DNA from: an uncultured Flavobacterium sp.
GTDB lineage: Bacteria; Bacteroidota; Bacteroidia; Flavobacteriales; Flavobacteriaceae
Direction of reading: 5' to 3'
DNA: 64,000 nt
Assembly (NCBI RefSeq): GCF_943913405.1
Contig: NZ_CALTYA010000014.1
Coordinates: 1-64,000 of the forward strand
Shown: one piece after another, positions 15,064-24,533 of the stretch
How the letters are laid out: every line of letters begins with the position of its first letter
How positions within the stretch are numbered: position 1 is the first letter of the stretch
Notes under the pieces: generated by a model
Database searches by the model: none
Seen by the model: the letters and a program-made list of their open reading frames with translations, nothing else
Told to the model about the DNA's origin: nothing
Translations under genes and position numbers: made by a program

Positions 15064-18000
15064 CTATTTTTTATTCTCTACCCATTTTCTGGCATTTACG
15101 AAAGCTTCGTGCCAAGGCGAAACTTCGTCGTTTCTGCCTTCTGGATAATTGGCCCAGTTCCATTGGAAAGTGGAGCGCTCAATATGCGGCATCATCGCCA
15201 AGTGTCTTCCAGTTTTGTCACACATCATGGCAATGTTGAAAGCAGAACCATTTGGGTTTGCCGGATAATTTTCATAACCGTATTTTCCAACTACATTATA
15301 TTTGTCTTCTGTGTAAGGCAAGTCAAATTTTCCTTCTCCGTGCGAAATCCAAACCCCTAAAGTGCTTCCAGCTAAAGTGTTTAGCATCACAGAATTATTT
15401 TCTAAAACTGAAACCGAAGTAAAACCGCTTTCATGTTTGTGAGAATCGTTATGTCTTAATTTCCCGTGCACTTCGTGTTCTGGATTGATCAATTCTAATT
15501 CCATAAACAATTGTGCTCCGTTGCAAATTCCAACCGATAAAGTGTCTTCTCTTTTGAAGAAATTATCCAAAGCCGTTTTTGCTTTTTCATTGTATAAAAA
15601 TGCTCCAGCCCAACCTTTTGCAGAACCCAAAACATCTGAATTAGAGAAACCTCCAACAGCTCCGATGAACTGGATATCTTCCAAAGTTTCACGACCTGAA
15701 ATCAAATCGGTCATGTGGACATCTTTTACGTCAAAACCTGCCAAATACATTGCATTTGCCATTTCTCGCTCCGAATTGCTTCCTTTTTCACGAATAATTG
15801 CCGCTTTAGGTCTTGATTTAGAAAAATCAATTTCTGGTTTTTTTCCTGTAAAGTGAGTAGGGAATGTAAAATGCAAAGGTTGGTTTTTGAAATTATCAAA
15901 ACGTTCCTTAGCTTTTAATTCACCCGATTGTTTTCTGTCTAATAAATACGAAGTTTTGTACCAAGTATCTCTAGCTTCTACTACATTAATCAAAAGATTT
16001 TGATCTCCGTTTTTAATGGTAACTGTATCGCCTTCTTTTACTTTTCCAATATTGAAGAACGCCACATTATTTTCATTCAAAACTGTTTCAACTGAAGCAT
16101 CTGCTTGGAAAACAATTCCGATATTTTCAGAGAATAGTACTTTAATCGTATCGCTTTCGCGTAATGCACTCAAATCATAATCAGCTGCCAAATTCACATC
16201 GGCAAAACACATTTCCAATAGAGTAGTGATCAAACCACCGCTTCCGATATCGTGTCCCGCTTGGATTTTATCGGCTTTAATCAAATCTTGAACTACGTTA
16301 AAAGCAGTTTTGAAATTCGCCGAATTTTTAATAGTAGGAACTTCATTTCCGATTTTATTCAAAACCTGAGCAAAAGATGAACCACCTAATTTGAAATCGT
16401 CTTCAGAAAGGTTGATATAATAAATGTTGCCGCCGTTTTTCTTCAAAACAGGTTCCACTACTTTTTGAATATCCGTACAATTTCCGCCAGCAGAAATAAT
16501 CACCGTTCCAGGAGCAATAACGTCTCCGTCAGGATATTTCTGTTTCATCGAAAGTGAATCTTTTCCTGTCGGAATATTGATTCCCAATTCGATAGCAAAA
16601 TCCGAACAACTTTGAACCGCTTCGTACAAACGGGCATCTTCTCCTTCGTTTTTACAAGCCCACATCCAGTTGGCCGAAAGCGAAACGCCTTTCAAACCGT
16701 CTTTAATCGGAGCCCAAATGATATTCGACAATGCTTCTGCAATTGCAGTTCGGCTTCCAGCAGCAGGATCAATCAGCGAAGCAATAGGCGAGTGGCCGAC
16801 AGTTGTGGCAACACCTTCTTTTCCGAGGTAATCCAATGCCATAACGCCAACGTTATTCAAAGGCAATTGCAACGGTCCGGCACATTGCTGTTTGGCAACT
16901 TTTCCGCCAACGCAACGATCTACTTTGTTTGTCAGCCAGTCTTTGCAGGCAACGGCTTCTAATTGTAACACCTGGTCAAGATAATTTTTAAAATTTTCTT
17001 GAGTATATTCTAAGTTAGTATATTTTCTATCAATTGTAATATCATTCATCACAACTTTTGGAGAACTGCCAAACATATCTTCCAAAGCAAAATCCATCGG
17101 TTTTGCACCTGTAGTTTTTGATTCAAAAGTAAAACGGTGGTTTCCTGTCACGTCACCTACTTGATACATCGGCGAACGTTCACGATCGGCAATTTTCTGT
17201 AAAGTTTCGATATCTTTTTGACCGATAACCAATCCCATTCTTTCCTGCGATTCGTTTCCGATGATTTCCTTTGCAGAAAGCGTCGGATCGCCAACAGGCA
17301 ATTTATCCAAATCAATCAAACCACCCGTTTCTTCCACCAATTCTGAAAGACAGTTTAAATGGCCTCCAGCACCATGATCGTGAATCGAAACAATCGGGTT
17401 GTTATCGCTTTCCACCAATCCACGGATGGCGTTTGCAGCGCGTTTTTGCATCTCTGGATTCGAACGCTGGATGGCATTCAGCTCAATTCCAGAACTGAAA
17501 GCACCCGTATCTGCTGAAGAAACTGCAGCACCGCCCATTCCGATTCTGTAATTTTCGCCACCTAAAATAACGACTTTATCGCCTACTTTCGGTTTTTGTT
17601 TGATGGCCTGGCTTTCTTTTCCGTAACCAATTCCACCAGCAAGCATGATTACTTTATCGAAGCCTAATTTTCGAGCGTCTTCTTCGTGCTCGAAAGTCAA
17701 AACCGAACCTGTAATCAAGGGCTGACCGAATTTATTTCCAAAATCAGAAGCTCCGTTTGAAGCCTTGATTAGGATGTCCATGGGCGTCTGGTACAACCAT
17801 TTTCTTTCGTTCATCGCCTCTTCCCAAGGACGATTTTCTTCCAAGCGGGAATACGAAGTCATATAAACTGCAGTTCCAGCCAATGGCAACGAACCTTGTC
17901 CGCCTGCCAAACGGTCACGGATTTCTCCACCAGAACCAGTTGCAGCTCCGTTGAAAGGTTCCACTGTTGTCGGGAAATTATGCGTTTCTGCTTTAAGCGA

Positions 18001-18738
18001 AATAACCGAATCAAAATCTTTTGTTTCGTAAAAATCAGGCTTGTCAGCTGATTTTGGGGCAAATTGTTGCACTTTCGGACCTTTTACAAAAGCCACGTTA
18101 TCTTTATAAGCCGAAACGATATCATTCGGATTTTCAGCAGACGTTTTCTTGATTAATTTGAATAGTGAAGAAGGTTTTTCTTCTCCGTCAATCACGAAAG
18201 TTCCATTGAAAATCTTATGGCGGCAGTGTTCTGAATTTACTTGGGAGAATCCAAAAACCTCAGAATCTGTTAGTTTTCGGCCCAATTTTGTAGCCAAATT
18301 ATCTAAATATTCTACTTCTTCTTGGCTTAAAGCCAAACCTTCTTTTGCATTGAAATCGGCAATATCTTCAATTTCAAGAATAGGTTCTGGTTGAATATTT
18401 ATGGTATAAATTTCTTGGTTTAATTCAGCATATTTTTGAGAAAGCATTGGGTCAAAATCAGCAAAAGCTTCCGTTACTTTCTGAAATTCTTCAATTCTGA
18501 TAATACCTTCGATGGCCATATTTTGTGTAATCTCAACAGCATTCGTACTCCACGGAGTAATCATTGCGGCACGAGGACCAACAAAAAAATCCGCTAGCAC
18601 GGATTTTTCTATTTTATGGGTGTTGCCAAAAAGCCAGTTTAATTTTGAAATATTTTCTGCCGAAAGCTCTCCCGAAACTTCGGGATTCGTTTGAACTGCA
18701 AAAACGGTGTTGCTTTCGTTTCCGAAGAAATGAATCAT
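15064..18738 (-). CDS. purL: Phosphoribosylformylglycinamidine synthase, single-chain PurL
   Basis: The 1224-residue enzyme catalyses step 4 of purine synthesis: FGAR + Gln + ATP to FGAM. The order is an N-terminal PurS-like domain, a linker ('NSEHCRHKIFNG' near 170), two AIRS-like halves ('SLKAETHNFPTTVEPFNGAATGSGG' region; 'HDHGAGGHLNCL'; 'CVGGKVAKQQCAGPLQLP'), and a C-terminal class I glutamine amidotransferase. The nucleophile Cys lies in 'GICNGAQLFME' and the His/Glu pair in 'MMPHIERSTFQ'. The length is typical of the large fused form. It has its own promoter and terminator, so it is not in a pur operon here. Confidence 0.97.
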   Translation of the reverse strand: MIHFFGNESNTVFAVQTNPEVSGELSAENISKLNWLFGNTHKIEKSVLADFFVGPRAAMITPWSTNAVEITQNMAIEGIIRIEEFQKVTEAFADFDPMLSQKYAELNQEIYTINIQPEPILEIEDIADFNAKEGLALSQEEVEYLDNLATKLGRKLTDSEVFGFSQVNSEHCRHKIFNGTFVIDGEEKPSSLFKLIKKTSAENPNDIVSAYKDNVAFVKGPKVQQFAPKSADKPDFYETKDFDSVISLKAETHNFPTTVEPFNGAATGSGGEIRDRLAGGQGSLPLAGTAVYMTSYSRLEENRPWEEAMNERKWLYQTPMDILIKASNGASDFGNKFGQPLITGSVLTFEHEEDARKLGFDKVIMLAGGIGYGKESQAIKQKPKVGDKVVILGGENYRIGMGGAAVSSADTGAFSSGIELNAIQRSNPEMQKRAANAIRGLVESDNNPIVSIHDHGAGGHLNCLSELVEETGGLIDLDKLPVGDPTLSAKEIIGNESQERMGLVIGQKDIETLQKIADRERSPMYQVGDVTGNHRFTFESKTTGAKPMDFALEDMFGSSPKVVMNDITIDRKYTNLEYTQENFKNYLDQVLQLEAVACKDWLTNKVDRCVGGKVAKQQCAGPLQLPLNNVGVMALDYLGKEGVATTVGHSPIASLIDPAAGSRTAIAEALSNIIWAPIKDGLKGVSLSANWMWACKNEGEDARLYEAVQSCSDFAIELGINIPTGKDSLSMKQKYPDGDVIAPGTVIISAGGNCTDIQKVVEPVLKKNGGNIYYINLSEDDFKLGGSSFAQVLNKIGNEVPTIKNSANFKTAFNVVQDLIKADKIQAGHDIGSGGLITTLLEMCFADVNLAADYDLSALRESDTIKVLFSENIGIVFQADASVETVLNENNVAFFNIGKVKEGDTVTIKNGDQNLLINVVEARDTWYKTSYLLDRKQSGELKAKERFDNFKNQPLHFTFPTHFTGKKPEIDFSKSRPKAAIIREKGSNSEREMANAMYLAGFDVKDVHMTDLISGRETLEDIQFIGAVGGFSNSDVLGSAKGWAGAFLYNEKAKTALDNFFKREDTLSVGICNGAQLFMELELINPEHEVHGKLRHNDSHKHESGFTSVSVLENNSVMLNTLAGSTLGVWISHGEGKFDLPYTEDKYNVVGKYGYENYPANPNGSAFNIAMMCDKTGRHLAMMPHIERSTFQWNWANYPEGRNDEVSPWHEAFVNARKWVENKK

Positions 18739-18766
18739 TGTGTTTATTTTAGTTGTTGTTGTGGTG

Positions 18767-18796
18767 CAAATTTAGTTCAAAAACTCGTAATGTCAA
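18767..18796 (-). promoter_or_regulatory. purL promoter
   Basis: On the minus strand TTG (18794-18796) and TAAATTTG (18767-18774) are separated by 19 bp, a full match to the Bacteroidota consensus. The distance to the purL start is about 28 bp. No PRPP or purine riboswitch is apparent. Confidence 0.75.
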
Positions 18797-18833
18797 AGTC
18801 TTAAATAAAAAGTTGAAAAACATTTTAGGGAAT

Positions 18834-18866
18834 AAAAAAAGACCATCTTTCGACAGTCTTTTTTGT
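18834..18866 (-). terminator. Terminator of the DUF1579 gene
   Basis: AAAAAGAC (18836-18843) pairs with GTCTTTTT (18857-18864 region), with T-rich flanks. Confidence 0.6.
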
Positions 18867-18886
18867 TTTTTTTTTTGGATAAAAAA

Positions 18887-19540
18887 TTATTTTTTCCTTG
18901 TCATTTTAATCTCCATGCTTTTGTATTCTTTTCCGTCTGGAGTTATATCATAGGATTCCATTTTTTGAGTATTGGCATCAATTATAGTCATGACCTGTCT
19001 GATTTTTTTTGCTTTTTTTGTCATCGGATCGACACATTCTCCTGTAAAATTGATTGATTTTGTAGCTTCGTCATATTTTCCATTCATTATCATAATTCCG
19101 GTTGCCATATTGTCTATCCAAGTTGAATTATATTCTTTAGAAGCATTGTTGTAGGCAACGGTACTAATTCCTTCGAAAGGCATCCCTTCAAAAGTTCCTT
19201 TGTGTCTGGATTCTTGATAGCGTCCGCCTAAAATCATTTTTGTTTCGGCTGTCATTTTTGAAGTAGAAGGTTTTCCGTCAGGCGACATCCACATTGTCAC
19301 TTCCTCGTCCCATGAGCCAGTGTCGTTTGCCAGCATTTTGTGCATTTCACCAGGAGTTGCATATTCCTGCCAAGCTTTCATCATTGCCAAAGAATCCATT
19401 GGTTGTGCAGGAGTATTTTCTGAAGGAACAGAATCTTTTTCAACTGCAACGTCTTTTTCTACAACTTTTACTTCTTCCTTTTTATTGCAAGAAGCGAAGC
19501 ATACTAATAATGCTCCTAAATAAAGATAATTTGCTTTCAT
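18887..19540 (-). CDS. DUF1579 lipoprotein
   Basis: The 217-residue protein has a lipoprotein signal peptide with a lipobox at 'CFASC' (Cys 17), followed by a Lys/Glu/Val-rich linker. The DUF1579 domain then follows ('PGEMHKMLANDTGSWDEEVTMW…ETKMILGGRYQESRHKGTFEGMPFEGISTVAYNN' region). This is a calycin-like beta-barrel of unknown ligand that is often annotated as a stress or heme-related protein. It is monocistronic, 78 nt from the next upstream gene. Confidence 0.85.
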   Translation of the reverse strand: MKANYLYLGALLVCFASCNKKEEVKVVEKDVAVEKDSVPSENTPAQPMDSLAMMKAWQEYATPGEMHKMLANDTGSWDEEVTMWMSPDGKPSTSKMTAETKMILGGRYQESRHKGTFEGMPFEGISTVAYNNASKEYNSTWIDNMATGIMIMNGKYDEATKSINFTGECVDPMTKKAKKIRQVMTIIDANTQKMESYDITPDGKEYKSMEIKMTRKK

Positions 19541-19618
19541 GATTTTGTTTTGTTGATTTGTTCTTGTAAAATTATGAAATAAATCATCAAAACGATAAAG
19601 TATTGTCTTTAAAATTGA

Positions 19619-21145
19619 CTATTCTGTCGAAACGTTATAAGCTCCCAAGTCTGAAGGATTATTTCTTGCCTGCCCTAAAATGTCAAATCCGCCACTATTT
19701 GTACCGAATGCTTTTGCATCAGAATTCTGTCCGATCCTTAAATTATTTTTGTTTGCATTTAAGAAATCTGGCGTCTTATTTTGAATAATATTAGTTGCGT
19801 CAGCCATAAAAGCATACAGCGGATTATTCATCACATTTGAAGCTGTACTCAATTTTATCTGGCATTTCGCAAACGTATAATTAAACGGATTTGCAGAATC
19901 AGCTTTGTCAACCAACAACGCAGAAAGATTGGATCCGAAAATTATGGAATTCGTGAAATTTGCATTTAAAGGCTGTGTTTCAGGAGTAGCGCCTTGAACA
20001 TAATTGTCAATTCTCACCGCATACTTCTGTGTTCCAGACCAATTGTTGTTGAAAGTGGAATGCGTAAAATTATAAGTGCCGCCATAATTGCAATACAAAC
20101 TTGCAGAACCAGCTAGATTTATCACTACGTTTTCGCCTTCAATATTTCCTGTCTGCGCTAGAATTCCAGCATTTGCAGAATTGTAAATCTGTACGTTTTT
20201 CAATTTCAAATCGGCAGCTGCGCTTCCAGAATTTCCCGAAACCAAGATTCCAACCGTTGCATTTTTAATTGTCATATTTGTGAATTCATGGCCCGTGCTT
20301 CCTTGTGTCAGCCAAATTGCTGTCCATTGGCCCGGACTGTCTGAGAAGGCATTTTCTAAGCGATCGCCTTCAAAAATAACCTCGTTCTCTAAAGCTTCGG
20401 TCGAAGATTGCGCCCCATTTACTTTAATTGAACTTCCATTATACGCAATAAGCGCAGAACCTGCATGAAAATGCACGCGTGCGCCTGGCGCAATATTTAA
20501 GGTTTCTCCTGGCGGAACTCCGGCATAGCCATAAATTACATAAGGTTTTTGAGCTGTCCAGCTCAATTCAGTATCGTCTAAAAAGAAGCCTCGCCCTGAA
20601 ACCGTTTGTCCTTCATCGTCAACTCCAATAGGAATCGTCTCATAATTTCCTTCATTATCGCGATTTGGATATAAAAAAACAGCATCCTTAACCAAGGTCA
20701 CCAAATCTACTTTTTGGAAATTCGTTCCGGCGTCAAATTGAATCTGGTCCGTGTAAAGATATTCGGCTTGTGGATTAGCAAATTCGCTGTAATCAATTGT
20801 CGTTTCTATAAAAATATAAAGGCTGTCTTTTGCCAAAAGCTCGACGTTGCTGAAGATTTTTCCTTCGGCGCCAACATTCCCCTGCATGCCGTCAATCATC
20901 ATTCGGTACTTTGAACTTGTTCCTTTTCCAAGCTGAATTGTCGGAATGCTGATATCCTTATTACTTCTGTTGTATACTTTTAAAGTGTAAGTGCTTGACC
21001 CAATATTAGTGAAAACCGTGTCTAAATAGACGGTATCTTTTGAAAATTGCAGGCCGCCAGAACTTCTTTCGAAATCAAAATCTTTCCGGCAGGAAGTCAA
21101 TGAAAGTGCAAATACAAAAAATAAGAAAAAGATAGAATTACGCAT
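19619..21145 (-). CDS. Lipoprotein with right-handed beta-helix-like body
   Basis: The 508-residue protein has a signal peptide and lipobox ('SLTSC', Cys 19). An N-terminal Ig-like region (about 30-180: 'YLDTVFTNIGSSTYTLKVYNRSN') follows. A C-terminal region rich in Asn/Gly/Val (about 220-480) has rungs such as 'FTNMTIKNATVGILVSGNSGS', 'LKNVQIYNSANAGILAQ' and 'FTNSIIFGSNLSALLV', typical of a parallel beta-helix. Proteins of this layout are common, uncharacterised surface lipoproteins in Flavobacteriia. No carbohydrate-active catalytic motif is evident. Confidence 0.75.
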   Translation of the reverse strand: MRNSIFFLFFVFALSLTSCRKDFDFERSSGGLQFSKDTVYLDTVFTNIGSSTYTLKVYNRSNKDISIPTIQLGKGTSSKYRMMIDGMQGNVGAEGKIFSNVELLAKDSLYIFIETTIDYSEFANPQAEYLYTDQIQFDAGTNFQKVDLVTLVKDAVFLYPNRDNEGNYETIPIGVDDEGQTVSGRGFFLDDTELSWTAQKPYVIYGYAGVPPGETLNIAPGARVHFHAGSALIAYNGSSIKVNGAQSSTEALENEVIFEGDRLENAFSDSPGQWTAIWLTQGSTGHEFTNMTIKNATVGILVSGNSGSAAADLKLKNVQIYNSANAGILAQTGNIEGENVVINLAGSASLYCNYGGTYNFTHSTFNNNWSGTQKYAVRIDNYVQGATPETQPLNANFTNSIIFGSNLSALLVDKADSANPFNYTFAKCQIKLSTASNVMNNPLYAFMADATNIIQNKTPDFLNANKNNLRIGQNSDAKAFGTNSGGFDILGQARNNPSDLGAYNVSTE

Positions 21146-21334
21146 CGGTTTTGAATTTTGGTAAAAATAGTAAAAATCTGTTTTGTAATCAGCCTAAATT
21201 TAAAAAAGGAAAACAGCTTTATTGTAAACTGCAAAATGTTAAAATTAGTGTGCTGGTTTTAACTTTTTTCTAAAACACATGATGGCAGTCGCCCGTTAAT
21301 TTTCCGTAATTTTGAAAATTATAAAACAAACAGA

Positions 21335-21760
21335 ATGGCTTTCGATAAAAATACAATGCTTGAAAACTGCAAAAAATGGTGCGAAAATACTTTGATGCAG
21401 ACTTTAGAAATAGAATTTATTGACGCTGGCGAAGGTTTTTTAAAAGCCAAAATGCCAGTAAATTCAAGAGTTCACCAACCAATGGGATTATTGCACGGAG
21501 GCGCTTCTGTGGCTTTAGCCGAAAGTGTAGGAAGTGCGGCTTCACTGATGTTTATAGATGTTGAAAAGCAAGAAGTTCGAGGCATTGAAATTGCTGCAAA
21601 TCACGTGAAAAGCAAGCGAGCAGGAACGGTTTATGGAACGGCAAAAATCATCCACAAAGGCAGAATGGTGCATCTTTGGGAAGTTCGGATTACCGATGAA
21701 AATGACCTTTTGATTTCGCTTTGCAAGATTACCAACATTGTGCTTGATAGAAAAAAATAA
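21335..21760 (+). CDS. Hotdog-fold thioesterase, probable MenI (DHNA-CoA hydrolase)
   Basis: The 141-residue protein is a PaaI-type hotdog thioesterase with the signature 'HQPMGLLHGGASVALAESVGS' (His and Glu being the active-site positions) and 'VEIAANHVKSKRAG'-like strands. It starts a tight operon with isochorismate synthase (2-bp gap). This favours the menaquinone role, hydrolysis of 1,4-dihydroxy-2-naphthoyl-CoA, over phenylacetate degradation. A TAATTTTG element lies at 21307-21314, shortly before the start. The substrate assignment is from context, since the family is promiscuous. Confidence 0.85.
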   Translation: MAFDKNTMLENCKKWCENTLMQTLEIEFIDAGEGFLKAKMPVNSRVHQPMGLLHGGASVALAESVGSAASLMFIDVEKQEVRGIEIAANHVKSKRAGTVYGTAKIIHKGRMVHLWEVRITDENDLLISLCKITNIVLDRKK

Positions 21761-21761
21761 G

Positions 21762-22820
21762 ATGTCAGAACTATTCAAAAAAGCGCAGAAGCAGCTAGAA
21801 GAAGAATTGCCTTTCGTAATTTATTCCAAACCAAATTCAGACAAAATAACAGGAATTTTTCAGAAAAATGATGCTTTAGATTCTGTAAAAGATTACACGG
21901 AAACCGGATTTGTATTTGTTTCCTTTAAAGAAGACAGAGCGATTTTGATTTCTGAAAATAATTCTGAGATAATTACTGAAAACAGTAAAAAAGTAGCTTT
22001 AGAATCGTCTGAAATTAATGCTTCATTTACTGAAAAAGCCAAACTGGACTTTGAAAATTTAGTTCAAAAAGGAATCGATGCTATAGTTTCTGGGAAATTT
22101 AAAAAATTAGTCTTGTCAAGAACGGAAGCTGTTTTCTTAAAAGAATCAAATCCGATTTTACTTTTCCAAAAACTGGTTTCTCAATATCCGACAGCTTTTA
22201 AATATTGCTTTTTTCATCCCAAAGTAGGAATGTGGCTTGGCGCAACCCCAGAGCAATTATTAAAAGTAGAAAAAGATATTTTAAAAACCGTTGCCCTTGC
22301 AGGAACCCAAGTTTTTAATGAAGGTGAAATTATCTGGGAAAATAAAGAAAAAGAGGAACAGCTTTTTGTGACTGATTTTATATCGGATAACCTAAAAGGA
22401 TATGTTTCTGAAGAAAAAAAATCAGAGCCTTATACTTTCCGTGCTGGAAATATCGTGCATATAAAAACCGATATTGAAGCAAAACTGAATGATAAAAAAG
22501 AGCTTAAAAAAGTAGTGCAGACTTTGCATCCGACTCCCGCTGTGTGCGGACTTCCAAAGAAAGAAGCTAAAGATTTTATTTTTGAGAATGAAGGTTATGA
22601 CAGGGAATTTTATGCTGGTTTTTTAGGAGAATTAAATAAAGATTTTGCGGAGAATCTGTCCCAGAACTCTGATTTATTCGTAAATTTAAGATGTATGAAA
22701 ATTGAAGGCGATACAGCCAATTTATATATAGGTTGCGGGATTACGAAAGATAGCGATCCTGAAAAAGAATTTATAGAAACGGTCAACAAATCATTGACCA
22801 TTAAAAAAGTGATATTATGA
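21762..22820 (+). CDS. menF: Isochorismate synthase
   Basis: The 352-residue member of the chorismate-binding family converts chorismate to isochorismate for menaquinone (or a siderophore). The ATG at 21762 is chosen because it follows the thioesterase stop by one base; the longer frame from 21738 runs through that gene. The conserved C-terminal catalytic blocks are present: 'KFKKLVLSRTEAV', 'PTAFKYCFFHPKVGMWLGATPEQLL', 'TVALAGTQ', 'HPTPAVCGLPKKEA', 'REFYAGFLGE' and 'LFVNLRCMKI'. The product pairs naturally with MenI upstream. The stop overlaps the bshB1 start by 4 bp. Confidence 0.92.
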   Translation: MSELFKKAQKQLEEELPFVIYSKPNSDKITGIFQKNDALDSVKDYTETGFVFVSFKEDRAILISENNSEIITENSKKVALESSEINASFTEKAKLDFENLVQKGIDAIVSGKFKKLVLSRTEAVFLKESNPILLFQKLVSQYPTAFKYCFFHPKVGMWLGATPEQLLKVEKDILKTVALAGTQVFNEGEIIWENKEKEEQLFVTDFISDNLKGYVSEEKKSEPYTFRAGNIVHIKTDIEAKLNDKKELKKVVQTLHPTPAVCGLPKKEAKDFIFENEGYDREFYAGFLGELNKDFAENLSQNSDLFVNLRCMKIEGDTANLYIGCGITKDSDPEKEFIETVNKSLTIKKVIL

Positions 22821-23533
22821 AATTAGATATACTAGTTTTTGGCGCGCATCCTGATGATGTGGAATTGGGCTGCGGTGCTACGATTGCAAAAGAAATCTCC
22901 CTGGGAAAATCGATTGGGATCATCGATCTGACCCGTGGCGAATTGGGAACGCGCGGTACTGCTGAAATTCGTGACGAAGAAGCCAAAAATGCAGCTGCTC
23001 TTTTAGGCGTTTCTGTAAGGGAAAATCTAAAAATGCGTGATGGTTTCTTTATTAATGACGAAGCGCACCAGATGAAAGTTATTGAAATGATTCGAAAATA
23101 CAGGCCAGAAATAGTAATCTGCAATGCGATTGAAGATCGCCACATTGACCATGGAAAAGGAAGCAAGTTAGTTTCTGATGCTTGTTTTCTGTCGGGATTA
23201 ATTAAAATTGAAACCGAATTAGAAGGCATAAGTCAAGCGGCCTGGCGACCAAAAATTGTCTATCATTATATTCAATGGAAAGATTTAAAACCTGATTTTG
23301 TTGTCGATGTTACCGGATTTATGGATAAGAAAGTAAATTCATTGATGGCATACAAATCGCAGTTTTTTGATCCGAATTCTGACGAACCGACGACGCCAAT
23401 TGCTACAAAAAACTTCCAAGACAGCATACTTTACCGTGCTCAAGACCTGGGAAGACTCATAAATTCAGAATATGCTGAAGGATTCACGGCTGAAAGATAT
23501 TTGGCAGTCAATAGCTTAGCGGATTTGGTGTAA
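22817..23533 (+). CDS. bshB1: Bacillithiol biosynthesis deacetylase BshB1
   Basis: The 238-residue PIG-L/LmbE-type zinc deacetylase removes the acetyl group from GlcNAc-malate in bacillithiol synthesis. The zinc motif 'AHPDDVELGCGA' is at 10-20, the second His lies in 'DRHIDHGKGS' (about 112), and 'YKSQF' and 'YAEGF' near the end are typical of BshB1. The ATG overlaps the menF stop (ATGA), so translation is coupled. The link with menaquinone genes is positional only. Bacillithiol is known in Bacteroidota that carry bshA/B/C. Confidence 0.93.
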   Translation: MKLDILVFGAHPDDVELGCGATIAKEISLGKSIGIIDLTRGELGTRGTAEIRDEEAKNAAALLGVSVRENLKMRDGFFINDEAHQMKVIEMIRKYRPEIVICNAIEDRHIDHGKGSKLVSDACFLSGLIKIETELEGISQAAWRPKIVYHYIQWKDLKPDFVVDVTGFMDKKVNSLMAYKSQFFDPNSDEPTTPIATKNFQDSILYRAQDLGRLINSEYAEGFTAERYLAVNSLADLV

Positions 23534-23550
23534 TTTTTTCAAATTTTTAT

Positions 23551-23580
23551 TTGCAGAAATCATTTTTTGCGGTATATTTG
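23551..23580 (+). promoter_or_regulatory. tRNA-His promoter
   Basis: TTG (23551-23553), 19 bp, TATATTTG (23573-23580): a full consensus match 17 bp before the tRNA. Confidence 0.85.
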
Positions 23581-23596
23581 CACTCGTTAAACAAAT

Positions 23597-23671
23597 GGTG
23601 GTTGTAGCTCAGCTGGTTAGAGTATTGGTTTGTGGTGCCGAGGGTCGCCGGTTCGAACCCGGTCAGCCACC
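23597..23671 (+). tRNA. tRNA-His (GTG)
   Basis: A canonical cloverleaf: the acceptor has the His-specific extra G(-1) opposite C73, the D-arm is AGCTCAGCTGGTTAGAG, the anticodon loop is TTGTGGT, and the T-arm is GCCGG-TTCGAAC-CCGGT. CCA is not encoded. It has its own promoter and a strong terminator, so it is a single-gene transcription unit. Confidence 0.97.
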
Positions 23672-23680
23672 CTTTTTACA

Positions 23681-23710
23681 AAGCTTCAGAGAAATCTGAA
23701 GCTTTTTTTT
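23681..23710 (+). terminator. tRNA-His terminator
   Basis: A perfect 10-bp stem AAGCTTCAGA/TCTGAAGCTT with a GAAA loop (23681-23704), followed by a T-run. Confidence 0.9.
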
Positions 23711-23793
23711 TGCTTTCTGATTAATACTAATTAAAACTTAAATCAACTGCTTTTCAAAGCAATATTGATTAAATTAGTAAGAAAACAAATATC

Positions 23794-24048
23794 ATGTCAC
23801 AGCAAATTTTCATTGGAAACCCGATTTCCTTCAAGTCGTTAAGAGATTATATTTTTGACCATAAAATCAATAAAGGAGATTCGATTGTCTTGAATCCGTT
23901 GAATTACCAAAGCATTATTGAGGAGATTAAAAACTCCAAAGAAGAAATTGATATTCCGATAAATATTTTTGGAATTCTTTTAGTACAGCATGATTCTGTA
24001 GAATTAGGAAAAATTCAGATTATAAAGGATGAAAATCTAAATTCATAA
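23794..24048 (+). CDS. Small hypothetical protein
   Basis: The 84-residue acidic soluble protein (MSQQIFIGNP…) has no recognised domain. The start is the first ATG after the tRNA terminator, and spacing and codon use are normal. It precedes the YegP-like gene by 118 bp and shares its direction. The pattern 'GDSIVLNPLNYQSIIEEIK' suggests a small alpha/beta fold. No function is offered. Confidence 0.6.
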   Translation: MSQQIFIGNPISFKSLRDYIFDHKINKGDSIVLNPLNYQSIIEEIKNSKEEIDIPINIFGILLVQHDSVELGKIQIIKDENLNS

Positions 24049-24166
24049 CATTATGTAAATTTTTATAGTATTTTATTGTTTTTGTGATATTTAATTGTGT
24101 AATTTGGTTCAAAATTAGCTTGAAAAGAATAAAGGCCAAAATTATCAACACTTAAATTAAATTTTT

Positions 24167-24496
24167 ATGGGAACATTCCTTATTACTAAAAGAAAGAATG
24201 ACGAATTTCAATTTGTACTAAAAGCCGGAAATGGTGAAGTTATTCTAACAAGCGAAGGGTATTCAAGCAAGGCGAATTGCACAAACGGAATTGAATCAGT
24301 GAAGAGAAATTCACAAGATGATTCAAAATTTGAGAAAAAAGAAGCTAAAGACGGAAGAACTTACTTCAACTTAAAAGCGACAAACGGACAAATTATCGGT
24401 TCAAGCCAAATGTATGCTTCCACTTCAGGAAGAGACAACGGAATTGAATCTGTAAAGAAAAATGCGCCAGGCGCAGAAGTCAAAGAAGATTTATAG
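24167..24496 (+). CDS. YegP family protein (two DUF1508 repeats)
   Basis: The 109-residue protein is made of two DUF1508 repeats: 'FQFVLKAGNGEVILTSEGYSSKANCTNGIESVK' region (about 12-45) and 'TYFNLKATNGQIIGSSQMYAS…NGIESVKKNA' (about 63-100). It matches the two-domain YegP form in length. The family is small and cytoplasmic and is often induced by stress. Its biochemical role is unknown. It is followed by a clear bidirectional terminator. Confidence 0.92.
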   Translation: MGTFLITKRKNDEFQFVLKAGNGEVILTSEGYSSKANCTNGIESVKRNSQDDSKFEKKEAKDGRTYFNLKATNGQIIGSSQMYASTSGRDNGIESVKKNAPGAEVKEDL

Positions 24497-24502
24497 AAAA
24501 CA

Positions 24503-24532
24503 AAAAGCTCCGAAGAAATTCGGAGCTTTTTT
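24503..24532. terminator. Bidirectional terminator
   Basis: An 11-bp stem AAAGCTCCGAA/TTCGGAGCTTT with a GAAA loop, between the convergent YegP and peptidase genes. Confidence 0.88.
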
Positions 24533-24533
24533 A

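Noticed and set aside
15064..18738. Possible purine riboswitch before purL
   Set aside because: The leader between the promoter and the start codon is about 28 bp, too short for an aptamer.
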